This document shows positions 22,801-34,277 of a stretch of DNA of 64,000 bases, one piece after another (within the stretch, counting starts at the first letter, position 1; each line of letters begins with the position of its first letter). The position numbers and the translations under genes are program-made. The DNA is from Melampsora larici-populina 98AG31 (Eukaryota; Basidiomycota; Pucciniomycetes; Pucciniales; Melampsoraceae). Under the pieces are notes generated by a model. It ran no database searches, had not been told where the DNA came from, and was given only the letters and a program-made list of their open reading frames with translations. Where the stretch lies: positions 1,255,819 to 1,319,818 of the forward strand of contig NW_006768774.1 in the NCBI RefSeq assembly GCF_000204055.1, given 5' to 3'.

Positions 22801-23723
22801 GCTTCAGATGGGGTCCAATTTCGGATTACTATAGTTCATCTTGTAGCCCTCGTGATACTGATCATTTATCACACCCATATGTCCTACTTCTGATGAGTGA
22901 TGAGTAAGATATTGAGCTGTGAAGTTAAGGTTTCTGGTGTCACATGTTGACTTGTGACTGTAAATTCAAGATTCACACCAATTTCTTATTTCCCTTATGA
23001 CTTTTTTCATACACCTCCCCTGCTAGTGATTTAAATTTTGTGCATTATGTAATCCACTGCTCTGCGTTGAATGAGCTATCTACTATCACAATCTGACGTC
23101 ATTTGACATATGTAATTATTAGCTGAAAACCTCCATTTTTGTTACTTTTCACAGCTGCTACTCCTTCTTTCCTTGCTCATGTAATATGACATCATCTTCT
23201 ATAACCTTAAAAATCCCGGAAAATCCTCTTGGCAACCTTAAATCTTGCTACTACCACCTTTACATTTGTAATTCACATGTCTAACCCTTGTTTACCATCC
23301 TTGAAAAAGTACCTTTCCCCTAATAACTTCTGTTTGTCCTTATCAACCTTCAAGATTAAAATTGTTACAGTATAATATAACATTGTTCTTTCATATTCTA
23401 ACCTCATAAAACCCATAACCCTGATATTACTACCCTAAAAACCATTTTCCAACCTATATACCTATATTTTCAATTTTTTTTTATCTTTTTCTTTTCTTTC
23501 TGTTTTTAATAACTTTGTAAGTAAACTATAATGATCTTAAGAATATATGTGAAATATTATGACATAATCTTGACTCAATAACTATACATAAGCCTATAAG
23601 AGCTTCAATGGATCCGAAAACCCCCATTTCAAATTTCCTGCTACACTGAAGTTTTCTATTAACTTGGTAAAGTAATAATGATTTATTTTTTTGATTGATC
23701 CCATAAATAGATCACCACACCGG

Positions 23724-24414
23724 TTTCTTTTGAAATTAAAGAATTGATTCACTTTTCATCACATCTTTCCACATTGGTGCCTCATCCTTGTTGTTTAACG
23801 CATTTTGAAGACTTACGTCAATTGCAAGGTTCACTTCTAGTTCTTCCCCGTCTTCATTGATAACTTGATTGGATTTTTGACGAGTTGTTTTCAGTATGCT
23901 GGGGGAATCAATCTTTGAAGATATATCCTTAGGTGCTTTATCTTCAAACGGAATGTAGACATGATGAGATTTTTTAGTAGAAGAAGATGAAGTGATTTTG
24001 GATGGTGGAATCAATGGATGAGCCATTGGAGAGGAGTCCAAAGGTATTTCTGGGATACCTGATGAGGTAGCGGTAATTTTCTTTGGTGGCTTATGATTTA
24101 CAACAAAGTTTTCAGATTTGTAAGTGGTCTTTCAATTGGGTAGAGTTTCAACAGGTTTCTTTACAACGGACTTGGAAGTGTAGGGAAAGTTTAATAGGGA
24201 AGGCAAATAATCCCTGCTTATGATGATGTGGCGATTTTTCATGTTCAAAAATCTTCCTGCATTGGAGAAGGGTTCATATTTGAGAAATAACATAGGCGTG
24301 GAGGGCGGCTGGACTTTTGAATCTTGTTGTTGTCAAACAAGTACTTTCAAACTGTCAAACAAATACTTTCAAACCAAACGGAATCAACTTGGTAAGTTTA
24401 CACAGTGGTTCTAT
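23724..24414 (-). pseudogene. Copia integrase-RT linker remnant
   Basis: Minus-strand frame 24041-23736 contains SLQNALNNKDEAPMWKDVMK, the usual entry to a Copia RT. Upstream to 24414 the frame is broken but shows LIPFGLKVFV, resembling the C-terminal integrase region. It continues across the insertion at 24415-25770 into the integrase at 25778. Stops and shifts show decay. Confidence 0.8.
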
Positions 24415-25770
24415 CAACACCCAAACCCCGCCGCAGCCCGGCAGATTTTGGGTCCACGCAGGCAGCGGCGCGATTGACCCCAGTTTTAAGGGGACCTCAC
24501 CGCAGCGCTGCCGCAGTGAGAAAAAATCTCAAGGGGACCGCGGCGCACTCCAGACGATTGCAGCGCGCCACAGACTGGGGTTTTTTCACTGAATTTGAAA
24601 AAAACAAGATTAACGCCAAAAAAAATCTAGCTCGCAAGCAATGTACCACCGTAATCACTTGATCTACAATTACAATTTCTTCAAATGATGCTAAATGTGC
24701 TATCACTGGATTAGAACCATACATGGAAAAGTGGTAAGTAAATCTTCTTCTGATTCCTTTCATTTCATCTTCCAATAAACAAACTGAATCTCTTTCTATG
24801 TATCTCAAAATCCTTGTTTGTTTCAAAACCTTTATCTGTTCAGTACAAACTTACCAAATCCTAACTCTGAATCCATCAAAGTTTTGAAAGAAATGATTTC
24901 TGAAACAAATGAAACTGATTGGACTCAACTTTTTGAAACTCAACAAACCAAAATCAAATTAATGTCAGAAATGTTATCAAATTCATACGAGCTTGGATTA
25001 TTTGACTTCTTATGTGATGTAATCAAACCTAAAAGGATTTCAGAATAGAATACAAACCTTAAGTTGAATAAGAAGATTGAAATTAGGATTGGATCTGCTT
25101 TTGATAGTTTAGAGAAAATGAAACTTAATGGTGAAGAACCTTTTGACATGGTAAGCTAGAATAAACTTCTCTTTATGAAATCAATAGTCATGTTGTGTCT
25201 TTCAACTGATTTCAGTTCTTTGTTGGACTTTTATTTACTTTGTTAAAGATCTTACTTGATGCAGATAAACCTTAATATTCAAAATACTTCAATCAAATCA
25301 TAATTCATAAATTATTATTCAAAGAAGGGTTTTTATTAATCAATAATAAAATCTATAAAGCCCCTACATATTCACCATTTCAATCAAATTTAATAAATGA
25401 TTCATTGAAATTGAATGTCAGTGAAGATTTGAATTTGATCAAAAGCCAAATTATAAGTGATTTGAATCAAGAGATTTTGGATCGTTCTGAAGTTGATGTG
25501 TTTATGTTGCCTTTAAGAGATGGATTAAATTTGATCAAATGGAAAGAGGTTTAAAGGATAAATCAGTTTGGGCTACTTATATGAGGACAAACAGCGCCCC
25601 TGGGTTCCCCCTGGGGTACCGTCAATGGGGCCGCGGCGGGTTGGACCTCAGTAAAAACTGGGCCCCGGTGTGAGTTTATCCCAGTGAACCTTCAGTAGAC
25701 TGCGGGTGCAGCGGGACCCCCGCGCTGCCGCAGTGCTGGCCCAGTTTTCTGTGGCGGTGTTTGGGTGTTA
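24415..25770. mobile_element. TIR transposon carrying a captured gene (Pack-type)
   Basis: The ends are inverted repeats AACACCCAAACCCCGCC (24416 onward) and, inverted from the right, AACACCCAAACACCGCC. They are flanked by GTTCTAT at 24408-24414 and 25771-25777, a 7-bp duplication or 8-bp with one mismatch. About 150-200 bp at each end is strongly GC-rich with repeated CAGTTTT/AAAACTGG and GCGGCAGCG motifs, unlike the AT-rich middle. The middle carries a broken O-methyltransferase gene with its introns. No transposase is present. The superfamily is uncertain (hAT- or Mutator-like). Confidence 0.75.
24660..25554 (+). pseudogene. Captured, broken class I O-methyltransferase
   Basis: Exons with apparent GT..AG introns read, in order: AITGLEPYMEK; LFETQQTKIKLMSEMLSNSY and FDFLCDVIKPKRIS (24818-25048 region); IEIRIGSAFDSLEKM and EEPFDMV; DADKP, a stop, YSKYFNQIIIHKLLFKEG; and finally SEVDVFMLPLRDGLNLIKW. 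This is the order of caffeoyl-CoA-type SAM-dependent O-methyltransferases: the FDMV/DADKP metal-binding section and the LPLRDG end. The glycine-rich SAM motif expected after KRIS is missing and replaced by a stop, so an internal deletion has killed it. Retained introns show that DNA, not mRNA, was captured. Confidence 0.8.
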
Positions 25771-25777
25771 GTTCTAT

Positions 25778-27065
25778 GCTTAGATTTAAATCACTGAGTA
25801 CACTAACTGGTGATATCCAGTTTAAAGTTTTTGAAGGTAATATGTTGATTAGTTGAGACGCATATTGAGCTGCTTTGTCCCAGAAATTTATGGGTACCGA
25901 GGATTGCTCCAAGATGCATCTCATTTTGACAAGCAAGGTTTGATTGAACCTTTCAGACAAAGCGTTAGTTTCCAGTGAGTTGGCTGGACCTTGCTTGATG
26001 GAGATTCCCAACTTTGCAAATTTGTTTGTTAGGAAAGTTGAAGTGAATTTGCCTCCTCAGTCGGAATGAAAATAGGATGGATTGGATCCTGTTTTGGATT
26101 GGATTTCAGCAACATAATGCAAAATTTGATTTGCCAATTCAGATTTCTTTTTAAGTAAATAAATTCTGTTGAACCGTGAAAAATCATCGATCAGAACTAG
26201 AACATATTTGAATCCTTGACCGGTTACTGGAGTGATTTGAAGGAGATCCGAGTGAATTTTTTTGAGGGGACGAGAAGCACTAGGGATCATATTGGAGTGA
26301 GGAGAATTCTTGATTTTGCACCAAAGACAAATCAGACAACCAGAGCTGTCTGTTGCTGCAGATGGTTTAATGTCATTTAAAGCAAGAATTTTTTTTAAAT
26401 AGACATCAGACGGATGACCAAGAATGACATGCCAATCTTTGGGCTCGGCAAGATTGATTTCCTGGGTCATATTAAGTGAGGAAGAGTTTCTTGAGACGTA
26501 AAGATCACCATCTTGACAGAATTGAAAGATGATTTTGTCGCCGAGTTGGACTTGTACTTTCCGATGAGAATGAATGATATTCATTCCATGGAGAATGAAT
26601 GATATTCATTCCATGATCTTCCAGCTGAGTAGTTGAAATGAGGTTTCTGGGCCCATTCTCAGAATAGTAGACTGGGTGGATAATTACTCCGACAAAATTG
26701 AGCTTTCCAACATGTGAGATTGCGACAGATCCGCCATAGGTGTTTAGAGATTTAGAGATTGGAATTGGATCAATTAATAGGTCGAGGTTATTGATGGTGG
26801 ATTTTGTGGCACCTGAATTGTAGACGAGTTGAAGTTTTTCATTACCGAGATAGTTGACACTGTTGGTGAGCATGAATCCAGTGTCTTTGACACTTTCTTC
26901 ATGTGGATCATTCACATGATCAGCTTGTTCATTGTTGGAATCAGAAGATTGAATGTGATGGGCTTCCAGCGGCTTTTGCTGAGAGAGATGTTGAGCAACG
27001 ACTCTTGCAACTTTTTTGTTGATGGAACCACAGTTTTTTACAAAAGGTTTCTTCGTAGTAACAAT
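25778..27065 (-). pseudogene. Copia gag end, protease and integrase remnant
   Basis: Minus-strand pieces: a zinc-knuckle-like NCGSINKKVA; protease with VYNSGATKSTINNL, where the catalytic D of DSGA is N; gag-pre-integrase DWHVILGHPSDVYLKKI with C..C (GCLICLWC); integrase core with SDLLQITPVTGQGFKYVLVL; a TGA after SYFHSD; then NALSERFNQTLLVKMRCILE. A 25-bp tandem duplication at 26566-26615 shifts the frame. The protease active-site change alone would prevent maturation. Confidence 0.88.
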
Positions 27066-27400
27066 AGGGCAGTTCAAGTTTGAGACCGCAAGCAGGTGAA
27101 TTTCACCGAGCAATCATGATTTTTAAGGCGCGAGCATGCCTAAAAAGCCTGCTCGATTTGCTCAAAGTGTTGTAAATATAAGTTTCAACGTCTTTCCATG
27201 ACAGGCACAGAGAGATTCAACTGCCTTCCTCTTTCTCTTTGCTGCCTTTTCTTTTTTTCTAAGATGCTTGATCATGGGTCGTCCAGTTGGTAAAAAGGAT
27301 CAGACCCATAACTCAACCCGCTGTTGAGTCTTGCTCTGTGTTATTGTTTCCATCTCTCCATCTTCGAATAACCATCATAACCATCATCTGAACCACCTCA

Positions 27401-28818
27401 ATGCCCCGAGTATCACAGCGCGCCAAGACTATACGAGAACTCACCGACATGTGCATCTTTGCGCATGCGGACATGCAGATATCTTTACCTATCATTGATG
27501 GCAATGACGCCGACGATCTTCCCACTGATGGGACTTTATTTTTCCCTGATGATCCGGAAGATGCAGAGCTATATGACCTACTATTTGATGAAGAAGAGGA
27601 CTGGGCCAATCATCTCACCTTGATTTCAACTACCAGATACTTGGAGCCACGTTTCCAAGCACCTCTTGCCAGTCCTTTCAACTTGAAGGACATGTTGCGC
27701 GATCGACGTACCGATTTTCGACAAGCAATGCGGACTTCTCCTGAAGGCTTCGCCGCACTACTTGCTATGATCAAAAACCACCCAGTCTTCTTTTCCACGA
27801 GTCGAAATCCACCGCCTCCTGTAGAACACCAATTAGCCATCACCTTGGAACGTTTGGGAAGCAACGGAAACGGTGCCTCGGTTGGAAGATTTGCTCGGAA
27901 TTACAAGGTTGGACGTGGAACGGTGATTAACTGCACTCGTCGGGTCATTGAAGCCATCTTAGACAAAGGAAGGACTTACCTGAAATGGCCCAACTCGGAA
28001 CAACGTCAAGGAATCTCTCATGTACTTGCTCAAGACGGCTTTCCGGCATGTGTGGGGTTTGTGGATGGGACCACAATTCCCTTGTTTCAAAGGCCAGGGT
28101 TAGATGGCGAGACATTCTTTGATCGAAAACATAACTACTCGCTCAATCTTCAAGTCATCTGCGATTGTGATCGGAGAATAACTTATGTTTATGGTGGCTG
28201 GCCAGGTTCGTGCTGTGATAGCACTGTTTTCAACAAGTCAGACATTGCTACGAATCCCAATAAGTATTTTGACAAAGGTGTGTACATTTTCGCCAAATTG
28301 AACTGTTGAGATAATTTCTAACTAATCCAACTTTTTGATATCATCCAGGGGAATACCTGATTGCAGACTCGGCCTATACTCCAACAGAAACAGTTGTCCC
28401 TTCTTACAAAGGACAGGCTGCCGAAGTCGATAGAAATCGGCAATTCAACTGGTGTGTTGCTAAAGCTTGAATTCGTAATGAACATTCAATTGACGTATGT
28501 AAACTTCGCTGGGCTTCACTTCAATGCCTACGGCTAGCTTTGAACAAGCGGGAGGATATGGATCATGTATTGAGATGGATTAGATGTTGTGTCATTCTCA
28601 ACAATATGTTGGCAGACTTTGGCAACGCCTGGAGTGATATTGAAATGGAAGTGATGCTGGCTGAAGTAGGTGCACCAGCAGTTTCAAACATTATGGCCAT
28701 GGATGACCACTTAGACGTGAGTGCGGTGGAGCGCGGAAAAATGATGAGAGAGATGGTACGGGATCATGCAGTGGCTTACAATTGGGAAAGTGGTGGTCTC
28801 CCGATTGTGGATTTATAA
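27401..28818 (+). pseudogene. PIF/Harbinger DDE transposase, one in-frame TGA
   Basis: Exon 1 is 27401-28277; intron 28278-28348 (GTGTGT..CAG); exon 2 is 28349-28818. A DDE_4 nuclease is recognised from GFVDGTTIPLFQRPG, YVYGGWPGSCCDSTVF and EYLIADSAYTPT. The glutamate-bearing segment follows as IRNEHSIDV. Upstream is a helix-turn-helix-like section (GRFARNYKVGRGTVI). A TGA at 28468-28470 lies between FNWCVAKA and IRNEHS, within the nuclease core. It is most simply explained by CGA to TGA. Otherwise the frame is complete, so the gene died recently or the stop is a sequence error. Confidence 0.88.
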
Positions 28819-30329
28819 GTTATTTATTTAGTCATATTTTTGCACCTTTTATTTGTCTTCATTGTTCTTACAAGAGGATGACCTTGTTTTCTTTGATCAT
28901 TTGTGTGAAATGTTTATTTTTGGTCTTTTGTTGGTTTATGCTTTGACACATTTTACCTTTCTTTTTGTGGTCTCTTTTTTGTTTTCAACTTGTTGAGCTT
29001 GGCTCAAATAGAAGGACTTCATGTTTAGTTCGACAAAGGTAAGATTACATTTGGATCACACGCATATCACGTCGACGTCGACATGAGAGCACTGCTCTCG
29101 ATTGACGTCGACGTGAACAGATTTTCTTCAATCAAAGTCGACGTGAGAAGCTCTTCTCTGTCGATGTCAACAAGGATTGTATATTTGGTTTGACCAAATA
29201 CATTTCAATCGCACGCAAAGAAAGATCTCTCTCAAACATAAGAAGGGACAAGATATTTTTATGTATTTTCATATTTAACTCTACAACAGAGTGTACCAAA
29301 AGTGAAAATGAAAAAGGAAACATTTTTTTGAAGTTTAATTTAGTTTTTCAGAGTGAAAGGAAAAGAAACAATACTCTATGAAAGCAAAATACATATTCCA
29401 TTTGATCCTATGCTGGAGAGAATAAGGGTTTTTCTCTGTCACAACAATGATAAAAATCCTGGTTCTGTGTAGATTGCAAGAATTTTTGGAAGTGTTCATG
29501 TTTGGATGATGTTTTGCACAATGTTTTGCATGATGTGGAAGTGTTGATGTGGAAATGTTGGACTTGACTGAATCGAACGAGCCGAGTGTTTGATTTCAGA
29601 AATGGAAAGTGGAGAGGTGAAGTGGTTTGACTGAATCGAACAAGCCCAATGTGTTTGATTGGAGAATTGGGAAGTGGTTTGATTGGTTTTGTGAATTAAT
29701 TGAGCCGAGTGTTTGATTGGAGAAATGGGAATTTGATACTTGATGATTTGGTCGGCTAAGTGGTTTGATTGGTTTTGAGCTTGCTACACATGTTGCTTGA
29801 TTGTATTACTGATTCTGAGTGAGATAGAAGAACAAGATCGAATTGAAACAAAGATTGAAGGCTACTAAGGCTACCAGTTACTGAAGATCGAAAAGTTCGA
29901 AAAGATCAAAAAGTTCAAAAAGTTGCTGATTCTGAGTGAGATAGAAGAACAAGATCGAATTGAAACAAAGATTGAAGGCTACTAAGGCTACCAGTTACTG
30001 AAGATTGAAAAGTTCGAAAAGTTCGAAAAGTTGCTGATTCTGAGTGAGATAGAAGAACGAGATCGAATTGAAACAAAGACAAAGATTGAAGGCTACTAAG
30101 GCTACCATTTACTGAAGAGCGAAAAGTTGCTGGTTCTGAGTGAGATAGAAGAGCAAGATTTGAGAAGGCTGGTCTGAGGGATGAATCAAAAAGCTAGACT
30201 GAAGATTACAAATGGATAGATAAAAATTGATGATTTGAAGGATACTGAATTGAAGGGTCAAAGTCAGGAAGGGCTTCAAAACACAGAAAGAATAAGATAG
30301 AAGGGAATAAATACTACACACCTGTTATA
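28819..30329. other. Non-coding interior of the Harbinger element
   Basis: Between the two convergent genes. It holds GTCGAC-rich short palindromes at about 29070-29165, repeated GTGTTTGATTGGAGAA-type blocks at 29580-29780 and a tandem array from 29811. No gene seen. Confidence 0.65.
29811..30230. repeat. Tandem repeat, about 100-117-bp units, four copies
   Basis: Copies of GATTCTGAGTGAGATAGAAG begin near 29811, 29928, 30035 and (as GGTTCTGAG) 30132. Each is followed by a CTACTAAGGCTACC block and runs of AAAAGTTCG. Unit length shrinks from 117 to 97 bp through loss of AAAAGTTC sub-repeats. Confidence 0.85.
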
Positions 30330-32290
30330 TCATTCATCTTTTGGAAAGATGACATTGAGATAATCTCGCACCTCTTCTGCTGACTTGCCACCAAGCGCCA
30401 AATCCTTTGCAACTTTACTTCTCTCGCGTGCTTCTTCCATTTTCTTCGTAGCCACAGCCAAAGTCTTAGCTTCATTACGTTCATTATAATATTGCTCTCT
30501 TTCCCAGTCCAACCTAGATGTCTCAATATTGGTCTTCTCAGCGGTCAAACGGGCTTTGGCTTCGACCTTCTTCTCTTCAAATGAATGTTGCCAATCACTG
30601 TTGCCCTTCAGGATGGTCATCTTGGCATCGTTCCCACTCTGGACGGCTTGTGCGACTGGATGCTTATGCTCTTTGATGCGGACGTTCGAAGGGTCTATTG
30701 AGGGTAAGGGATCCAACGGGCGACCTGCTAAAGTGCCTCGATAAGGCACTACAGCCATAGTTCCCTCGGCTTCACCTTCCGAGTCGTCTAAGGCACGCTC
30801 AGCAGATGTAAGTCTGTCCTTGCGGACCGCTGGTGTAGCCCGTTTACGTTTGGGACGGCTAACGCTGGTCGAAGTGGAGGCTCCAGATGCTGTATTCAAG
30901 GTTGAGGCTTTAGATGCCTTGGTCGAAGTCAAGGCTTTAGATGCCTTAGTCAAGGCCATAGTTCCCTTGGCTTCACCTTCTGAGTCGTCTAAGGCACGCT
31001 CAGCAGATGTAAGTCTGTCCTTGCGGACCGCTGGTGTAGCCCGTTTACGAGTGGGACGGCTAACGCTGGTCAAAGTGGAGGCTGCAGATGCCTTAGTCAA
31101 GGCGCTAGATGACTTGGTCGAAGTCGAGGCTCCAGATGTCTTGCTGACCGGTTTGATATTGACGTTCTGAGACTTTGGAGTCGCTCGAATCCGTGAATTG
31201 AGAGGGGGAGTTAAAATGGGAGGCAGGTAGTCACTGGTACTATTGATGCGGCGCTTGAAGTTCGATAGCTCTTGATCAGATTCAGAGTCGGAGATGACAA
31301 TTTCTTTGGCACCAAGTAAAGGAATTTGAGGCTTGACGTCTAAGTTTTCATCCTCTCCTAAATCCACAAATTTTCCACCTTCTCCTAATTCTTCATCTCC
31401 TAATTCTTCATCTTCTTCTAATCCTTCTTCTTCTTCTAATCCTTCATCTTCTCCTAATCCCTCATCTTCTCCTAATTCTTCATCTTCTCCATCCTCAATC
31501 AAACCACTATCCATCACACCAAAAGGGTTGACGTTCGCCTTGTCCTTGAAAATCGTATCCATCTTTGAATACATAGGGCATAACATCTCAAGTTTATCTT
31601 CTGGTTTGATTCCACGCTTACATTCCTCATCAGTCACCCCAAAACCGGTCCCTCAAGCTCTACGCTTTGTCGCCATGTATTTGCCTTTGTATCGGATGAT
31701 TCGCAGCTGGAGTACACGTCCAGTGAGTCGCATCGCAGTAGTGTTATGGCGCCGATTGTAGTGGTTGTTGATTTGACTGGCTAGGTTGTTGCACAACTCC
31801 TTTGCACCCTGTCCAACAATTTTGGTCTTACTCCCACCACCGAAAATCGCGTTCCGGAAGTTGGGACGACTCAAATGATCAACAATCTCTTCCCAGTCCA
31901 CCATATCGAAATGTGGGTTGATGTAACCTAGTTTACGCGGGGCTTTCGAGCTAGGTGCTCCTGAAGACGGAGGCAGCTGGGATAGGAGTTTACGGCGAGC
32001 TTTCTTTGCTACACTGGAATTTTGAGCAGGTTGAGATGCTGATGCTTGGACCGGCTGACCACAAGCACGAGCTTTGCTGGCATTAAGTGATCGGCGAACT
32101 TCTGCGGCCGTAGGCTTGCCTTTGCCCGTGCATCCACTAGCAATAAGATCTTCTGCAACCTGGGCATCAGTTCTGCAAGGTATGCGGGTAGTCTAAAACG
32201 GTTGTTTGGTGTTAGCCATCATTGTTGGACAGGAGAATAAACTTGGACCAATCTAAACTCACTTGATCTTGCATTGCGTCCAAAAATAGC
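30330..32290 (-). pseudogene. Harbinger Myb/SANT-like accessory protein, one in-frame TGA
   Basis: It reads from MQDQ at about 32280, through an intron (GTGAGT..TTTTAG), to about 32190 and onward: CRTDAQVAEDLIASGCTGKG, then MVDWEEIVDHLSRPNFRNA (a region that in this family helps the transposase bind DNA and enter the nucleus). A TGA at 31653-31655 follows KRRA and precedes GTGFGVTDEECKRG, again explained by CGA to TGA. The remainder (31637-30330) has a Glu/Asp-rich tract, a Ser/Thr/Ala/Lys-rich region with an internal duplication (two copies of KRATPAVRKDRLTSAERALD) and a C-terminal charged helix. The role comes from family knowledge. Confidence 0.75.
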
Positions 32291-32399
32291 TTTGAGTTGA
32301 ATGAAAATAGCTGTCCGATCGGAATGAGTGAGTGAACTGATGAAAGTCAAAATTGATTGATTGATTAGGCTAATCGGATAAGGGCTTGATTTAGATTTG

Positions 32400-32900
32400 G
32401 ATCAAAAGAAATGAATGAAATCGGATAAGATCTTGAGGTCAAAAGCTTGATTTCGATTTGAATATGATGAATCAATATGAATGAGATCGGATAAGATCTT
32501 GAGGTCAAAAGCTTGATTTTGATTTGAATATGATGAATCGATATGAATGAAATCGGATAAGATCTTGAGGTTGAAAGCTTGATTTTGATTTGAATATGAT
32601 GAATCGATATGAATGAAATCGGATAAGATCTTGAGGTCGAAAGCTTGATTTTGATTTGAATATGATCAAAAGAAATGAATGAAATCGGATAAGATCTTGA
32701 GGTCGAAAGCTTGATTTTGATTTGAATATGATGAATCGATATGAATGAAATCGGATAAGATCTTGAGGTTGAGGTGAATCAAAAGAATTTGAATACGATG
32801 AATCAAAAGAAATGGAATCAGATAAGATCTTGAGGTTGAGGTGAATCAAAAGAATTTGAATATGATGAATCAAAAGAAATGAAATCAGATAAGATCTTGA
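32400..32900. repeat. Tandem repeat, 66-bp units, six clear copies plus decayed ones
   Basis: TCGGATAAGATCTTGAGG recurs at about 32421, 32487, 32553, 32619, 32685 and 32751, a 66-bp period. More diverged copies follow at about 32817 and 32885, and short GATGAGAGATGGATGAGAGA-type repeats to 33070. A long minus-strand frame across it is a by-product of a period divisible by three. Confidence 0.88.
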
Positions 32901-33426
32901 GTTAAAAGGTTGATTTTGATTTGAATCAGGGAGGAGGATAGGAGCTTGAGTTGAGAGCTTGAATGAAATTGAATGAAATTGGTTGAAATTGGTTGAGTGA
33001 TGGATGAGACGGATGAGAGAAGTTGAGGATGAGAGATGGATGAGAGAAGTTGAGGATGAGAGATGGATGAGAAAGGGTGATCGAGGAAAAAGGGTGATTG
33101 AACAGGTGAGAAACGGTGAGAAAGGGTGATCAAACCGGTGATCAAGCGGGTGACAGCAGGGCAGAGCATGTGAAAGGTGGTGAAACCTAAGGTACAGTGA
33201 TTTTGTTTTTTTTTTGCACCTCTGTCCTCTTACCACCGGCTTTCACCGGTTTTTTTGCGTTTGAGCCAGAAGTTGTAAAAAATTATAGGACAAGTTATAA
33301 TTTTTAAGTCAGCGAACCACCTCGAGTGATGGCTCGGAGGTCTTAAAATTAAGGTTTTTTTAAGGACAACAATCATGTTGTAAAACGTAAAACTTGTCTT
33401 AAAAAACAAACTTGAACTGCCCTAAT

Positions 33427-34199
33427 ACTTTTGGGGTTGAAAGAAGGAGGTTTAGATTGATAGGTGGGGGGGTTGAATTTGTCACTTTTCTTGCCTTTCA
33501 CGTTCAAAAAATTAACAACATCCTGTTCTTGAGAATCACAGTGATTATGTTCCATAATCATTTTGTTGTAACAGGTTTCGAAGTCAAACGGTTTGAGGTC
33601 CCAGCAGTTTAGAATCAGAGGAGTGAGACCTTCATTGTTGTTGAAGCTTAGAAGAAAGAAAATGGCGGCCAGTTCAGTTGAGATAGTAGTATTGGAAGGT
33701 TTAGTAGAGGCGAGTGATGCTGAGATGGAAGTGTATGCTCCAGAGAAAAGATCACAATGCTCTTGGATAGAGCCTCCAGGGATGTATCAAATGGACATCC
33801 AATGTTGGACCTTCATCCCAATCATCAAGATTGAGGACACGCCGCAAGGTTTGCTAAAGCAGTGTAAGTGTCAAAGAAACTTTTGCTGTTCTTGAGAAGA
33901 ATTGCACAAAGTTTGGTCAAAACAGTTTCAAATAGTTTGCTGATAGCCCAAGCATTTTTTTGCTTGAATGCTGGTTTCTCAGAGCTGGTGTCAACCCATT
34001 TTTTATCCAGAAGATCATTGTAACCTTTGCTGACTAGAATGTTGTCAAATCAAATTTGCCATTCATGCCAGTTTTTTTGAGTGAGTTTGATGATTTTCAC
34101 TTTAGTCAAAGTGTGAGTGTCAGAATCGGAAGATGAGTTGTTATCATCATCTGTTTTTTCAACTTGAACCGGCTTAGTCAAAAAAGTTGCTTGTGACAT
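33427..34199 (-). pseudogene. Copia Gag N-terminal part, broken
   Basis: It starts MSQATFLTKPVQVEK at 34199, followed by an acidic stretch and KVKIIKLTQKNWHEWQI, the usual start of a Copia Gag. A stop follows, then DNILVSKGYNDLLDKKWVD and AWAISKLFETVLTKL. Frame shifts follow to about 33427, where KPPSFNPKSI meets the Harbinger element. It continues at 27062. Confidence 0.82.
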
Positions 34200-34263
34200 T
34201 TTGATCAAAAAGTTCTATAATCTACAAATGTAAAGAAATAAAATATATTTTTTGCCAAGAGGA

Positions 34264-34277
34264 GTCTGTCGCTACCA
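34264..34277 (-). other. Primer binding site of the Copia element
   Basis: Directly after the 5' LTR the minus strand reads TGGTAGCGACAGAC. Its first eight bases equal the start of the Ty1 primer site TGGTAGCGCC, which pairs with the 3' end of initiator Met tRNA. Confidence 0.75.

Larger units (their letters stand above)
19305..23719 (-). mobile_element. TGTAG..CCACA element (outer copy), TSD CCGG
   Basis: It splits the Copia RT. The ends read TGTAG.. and ..CCACA on the plus strand, with 4-bp duplication CCGG at 19301-19304 and 23720-23723. After subtracting the MITE (19858-20673) and the inner relative (21019-22644) it is about 1.97 kb, which is about 340 bp longer than the inner copy. The surplus is a retroelement RNase H fragment in its middle. 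TG..CA ends and a 4-bp duplication suggest a solo LTR or a non-autonomous LTR-element derivative; the superfamily is not settled. Confidence 0.75.
27066..33423. mobile_element. PIF/Harbinger transposon, 6.4 kb, TSD AAT
   Basis: Terminal inverted repeat AGGGCAGTTCAAGTTTG occurs at both ends, with 3-bp duplication AAT at 27063-27065 and 33424-33426. Removing the element and one AAT restores the Copia gag frame across the site. It carries the two genes typical of the superfamily, a DDE transposase (+) and a Myb/SANT-type accessory protein (-), in convergent orientation. The rest is tandem repeats and simple sequence. Both genes have a single TGA in frame. Confidence 0.88.

Noticed and set aside
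30820..31170. 116-aa plus-strand open frame with repeats
   Set aside because: It is the opposite strand of the duplicated Ser/Thr/Lys-rich part of the Harbinger accessory protein.
29811..32900. CRISPR-like regular repeats
   Set aside because: Units are contiguous tandem repeats without unique spacers, in a eukaryotic transposon.
32505..33236. 243-aa minus-strand open frame
   Set aside because: It runs through a 66-bp tandem repeat whose length is a multiple of three; the product is a repeated Ser/Phe/Ile/His-rich string with no gene-like features.
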